A stretch of DNA of 42,330 bases, from assembly GCA_963715255.1 (NCBI GenBank), contig CAVQRN010000007.1:1-42330 (forward strand). The letters are read 5' to 3'. A program made the position numbers and the translations under genes. Each line of letters starts with the position of its first letter. The stretch's first letter is position 1. The stretch is from JAHEEL01 sp963715255 (GTDB taxonomy: Bacteria; Actinomycetota; Acidimicrobiia; Spongiisociales; UBA5794). Shown here piece by piece: positions 40,431-42,330 of this stretch. Below the pieces are notes generated by a model. It was not told where the DNA came from. It did not search any database and saw nothing but the letters and a program-made list of their open reading frames with translations.

Positions 40431-40790
40431 CTACAGCTTGCCAACAACGTGGGCGAGCACCTGCGACATCTGGTCGTGGGGGCTGAACTCGACCATTCTG
40501 ACCGCTTCCTCGACCACAACGGTGTGACCGGACGGCCAGTAGTAGATCTCGCCTGCACCCACGACCTCTTCAGTGCCGTCCTCGTAGTTGACGCGAATGC
40601 TGCCCTCGAGAACGAATCCCCAGTGTGGGCACTGGCAGTGGTCCCGCTCGAGACCCTTGAGCAGTGGGCAGAAATCGAGACCGGTCGGGTACTGCATATA
40701 CGCGCTGGTCATCCCGCCCCAGTCCTGTCCGCGGATCATCTCTCCGAGGGCCTCGTGGGCGATCGGGAGGTCTTCGACGTTGCTCTTCAT
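40431..40790 (-). CDS. Single-domain cupin protein
   Basis: The product is 119 residues. Cupin motif 1 is seen in CQCPHWGFVLEGSIRVNYED (His, no second His of the usual HxH) and motif 2 in AGEIYYWPSGHTVVVEE (one His). Metal binding is therefore possible but not certain. The protein has Cys residues in LDFCPLL and DHCQCPHW that could add to a metal site. ATG 40790 is preferred over 40814 because AGGAGAG is spaced eight bases upstream. It is divergent from the PadR gene over a 100-base spacer with two palindromes, so PadR probably controls it. Role unknown; it may sense or bind a small compound. Confidence 0.85.
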   Translation of the reverse strand: MKSNVEDLPIAHEALGEMIRGQDWGGMTSAYMQYPTGLDFCPLLKGLERDHCQCPHWGFVLEGSIRVNYEDGTEEVVGAGEIYYWPSGHTVVVEEAVRMVEFSPHDQMSQVLAHVVGKL

Positions 40791-40837
40791 CTTCACTCTC
40801 TCCTCATGGCTCATTCAGGTGTCGTCGCGAAGCACCT

Positions 40838-40879
40838 GTACTGCAAGTTGCAGTACACTCTATACTGTATGTTGCAGTA
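40838..40879. promoter_or_regulatory. Putative PadR operators
   Basis: GTACTGCAAGTTGCAGTAC (40838-40856) is a perfect palindrome with a single central base. A second imperfect site TACTGTATGTTGCAGTA follows at 40863-40879, 12 bases before the PadR start. Centre-to-centre distance is about 24 bases. The core with TACTG and CAGTA is unusually AT-rich for the region. Confidence 0.7.
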
Positions 40880-40890
40880 GAGTCAAGAGC

Positions 40891-41523
40891 ATGTCTCCGG
40901 GTATGACAACGTCGTCGTATGCAGTCCTTGCCCTCCTCGATCTCAAACCCTGGACCGGCTACGAACTCACACACCAGGCCCAACGAAGCCTCCGCTACGC
41001 CTGGCCCAAGTCCGAACGCCTCCTCTACTCCGAACCAAAGAAGCTCGTCGAACTCGGGTACGCCACCTCCCATCAGGAGGACAGCGGCGGTCGAACCCGC
41101 AACGTCTACACCATCAGCGCCAAGGGACGCGAGGCGCTCGGCGAGTGGACGAGCACCCGAACCCAGCCGCCACGACTCGAGATCGAAGCCCTCCTGAGGC
41201 TTCTCTTCGCCGATCACGGATCGCGAGAAGACTTGCTCGGTGCCCTCGACGAACTCGAAAACGACATCGGCGAAAACCACCAAGCCATTGTCGAACTCAT
41301 GGCCTCGTATCTCGACGGCGGACATCCATTCCCACAACGAGCGCACCTCTCCGTGCTGTTCGCGACGTTCCAGATAGAGATCTTCAAGACAATCGAACGC
41401 TGGATCGATTTCGCCCGCGACGAAATCGACGAATGGCCAACGACACAGAACCTCGGAATGACCCCACACACCGAGACCCTCACACGCCTCCTCGCGCACG
41501 ACCAATCACCCGTGAACCCATAG
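40891..41523 (+). CDS. PadR-family transcriptional regulator
   Basis: The product is 210 residues from ATG 40891. The winged helix-turn-helix covers about 5-85: SSYAVLALLDLKPWTGYELT, SERLLYSEPKKLVELGYATS and GGRTRNVYTISAKGREALGE, the PadR pattern with the wing after the long recognition helix. The C-terminal half (about 95-200) is a helical dimerisation domain containing HQAIVELMASYLDGGHPFPQ, as in the longer PadR subfamily. It probably represses itself and the divergent cupin gene by binding the palindromes between them; the effector may be an aromatic acid or antibiotic but is unknown. Confidence 0.9.
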   Translation: MSPGMTTSSYAVLALLDLKPWTGYELTHQAQRSLRYAWPKSERLLYSEPKKLVELGYATSHQEDSGGRTRNVYTISAKGREALGEWTSTRTQPPRLEIEALLRLLFADHGSREDLLGALDELENDIGENHQAIVELMASYLDGGHPFPQRAHLSVLFATFQIEIFKTIERWIDFARDEIDEWPTTQNLGMTPHTETLTRLLAHDQSPVNP

Positions 41524-41839
41524 GGCGCCCATCAACACGCCACGAACGGGAAACAACGAGCCATATCAACCCCACATGGGCGACCTCAACCCGGCTACCA
41601 GCGATTGCATCGCCGCTGCCAAAGAGCGCCGCTCCACGCGGCGCCGTTGGGTCAGAGTCTCCCCCGCTGTCGTTTCCGCGAGAGGCGTCGCGACTCGCTC
41701 TTCAACACCACTCGAATCATCCAGACCTCACACCCGGCCGGTCATAGGCGGTTGGTTTGTTGATGACTTGTGGCACTTGTGGCGGTGTGCGGACACAGAC
41801 CATGATGAGAGGGTTCTCGCGTTTGCGTGAGGTGGTCTG
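41524..41839. other. Intergenic region with repeats
   Basis: It contains a CCACATGGGCG unit near 41571-41582 and the interspersed repeat at 41686-41750. The promoter of the sigma-factor gene should lie near 41780-41830. No gene is seen. Confidence 0.5.
41686..41750. repeat. CAACACCAC-family interspersed repeat, variant 2, second copy
   Basis: GCGTCGCGACTCGCTCTTCA, ACACCACTCGAATCATCCAG and CACCCGGCCGGTCATAGGCG match 34629-34687 almost completely. The last part also matches the right end of the copy at 38109-38190, linking the two variants into one family. Confidence 0.75.
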
Positions 41840-42330
41840 GTGGCGGTTGATCGGGAGCGATTCGAGCGGGTCTACCGGGATCACTATGACGCCGTGTTGA
41901 GGTACTGCCTTCGCCGGTGCAACCGGGAGGATGGTTTGGATGCGGCGGCGGAGACGTTCATGATTGCGTGGCGGCGGCGCGATGTGGTCCCTGATGGCTA
42001 TGAGTTGCCGTGGCTGTACGGGGTGGCGCGTCGAGTCGTAGCGAATCAGCGCCGGTCGGTGGGACGCTACAAGACCGCACTGACCCGGCTGCAGGTCGTT
42101 GCGACCGACGTGCGGCATGAACCGGAGGTGCAGGTCCTTCGAAGCGAGGAAGCCGATGACGTCGCCAATGCGCTCGGACGTCTCAGGTCGGCTGATCGTG
42201 AGGTGATCCTCCTTGCAGGGTGGGAGGAACTGAACCGCGACGAACTGGCTGCGTCGTACGGCTGCACGCCGAATGCCATCACGAAGCGGCTGAACCGGGC
42301 ACTGGATCGGTTGGGTCGGGAGTTGGGTGT
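41840..42330 (+). CDS. ECF-type RNA polymerase sigma factor (3' end beyond window)
   Basis: From GTG 41840, with GAGGTGG just upstream, 163 residues are visible and the frame is still open at the window edge. Region 2 reads FERVYRDHYDAVLRYCLRR, DAAAETFMIAWRR and ELPWLYGVARRVVANQRRS. Region 4 reads RSADREVILLAGWEELNRDE and LAASYGCTPNAITKRLNRAL with a complete helix-turn-helix. It should direct RNA polymerase to a small regulon. No anti-sigma gene is visible, though one could follow outside the window. It is closely similar in plan to the broken copy at 769-1208 and shows what that copy has lost. No stop or indel interrupts it. Confidence 0.9.
   Translation, partial: MAVDRERFERVYRDHYDAVLRYCLRRCNREDGLDAAAETFMIAWRRRDVVPDGYELPWLYGVARRVVANQRRSVGRYKTALTRLQVVATDVRHEPEVQVLRSEEADDVANALGRLRSADREVILLAGWEELNRDELAASYGCTPNAITKRLNRALDRLGRELG

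Overview
The window is high-GC DNA (60-65 % by eye) with a strong GC3 bias, frequent GTG starts and gene families typical of Actinobacteria: a mycothiol-dependent maleylpyruvate isomerase-like protein, ECF sigma factors, several stand-alone class III nucleotidyl cyclases, DrrAB-type exporters, a DUF4386 protein and a 2TM protein. An actinobacterium, perhaps of the Acidimicrobiia, is a reasonable but unproven guess. No rRNA, CRISPR array, replication origin, integrase or phage structural gene was seen.

Layout. 1-5 kb: 3' end of a nitrilase-like gene, an ECF sigma-factor remnant, an alpha/beta hydrolase, an SRPBCC protein, two small minus-strand genes (one 2TM) and a CDF-type cation transporter. 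5-9 kb: an NTF2/SnoaL-like lipoprotein facing a SnoaL-cyclase protein, then a cyclase-TPR protein. 9-17 kb: a SGNH-hydrolase fragment, a CPA2 antiporter, a transposase remnant, a MacB-like ABC pair, a short unknown gene and a DrrAB-type ABC pair. 17-20 kb: a DUF4242-like protein, then a FIST sensor translationally coupled to a cyclase. 20-23 kb: phosphoenolpyruvate carboxylase with several internal indels. 23-30 kb: a TetR gene divergent from a polyketide-exporter-like ABC pair, lying between a 5' and a 3' fragment of an elongator tRNA-Met, then a three-gene ABC-2 operon. 30-34 kb: an alpha/beta hydrolase, an ATC-hydrolase-like protein and a CLC-family protein. 34-35.5 kb: gene debris (sigma factor, HNH-type protein) and one intact conserved hypothetical. 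35.7-39 kb: XdhC/CoxI protein, a Gfo/Idh/MocA oxidoreductase and a DUF4386 protein. 39-42.3 kb: an ISL3 transposase remnant, a maleylpyruvate isomerase-like protein, a cupin/PadR divergent pair and an ECF sigma factor cut by the window edge.

Two features run through the whole window. First, intergenic spaces carry at least three families of short, partly palindromic repeats: CGACGCTT hairpins, a family containing CAACACCAC, and CGCCCATATCGGC palindromes. Some sit at gene truncation points. Second, about ten otherwise well-conserved genes contain single-base indels, often in short G/C runs, while the neighbouring long ORFs at 5.9-14 kb are clean. This looks more like residual sequence error than decay in most of them, but true truncations (sigma, SGNH, HNH, transposases, tRNA) are also present.

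Functionally the region is accessory: export (five ABC loci), ligand-sensing cyclic-nucleotide signalling (three cyclases), small repressors beside the genes they probably control, and remnants of mobile DNA. The most system-like unit is the FIST-cyclase operon at 17.6-19.6 kb.
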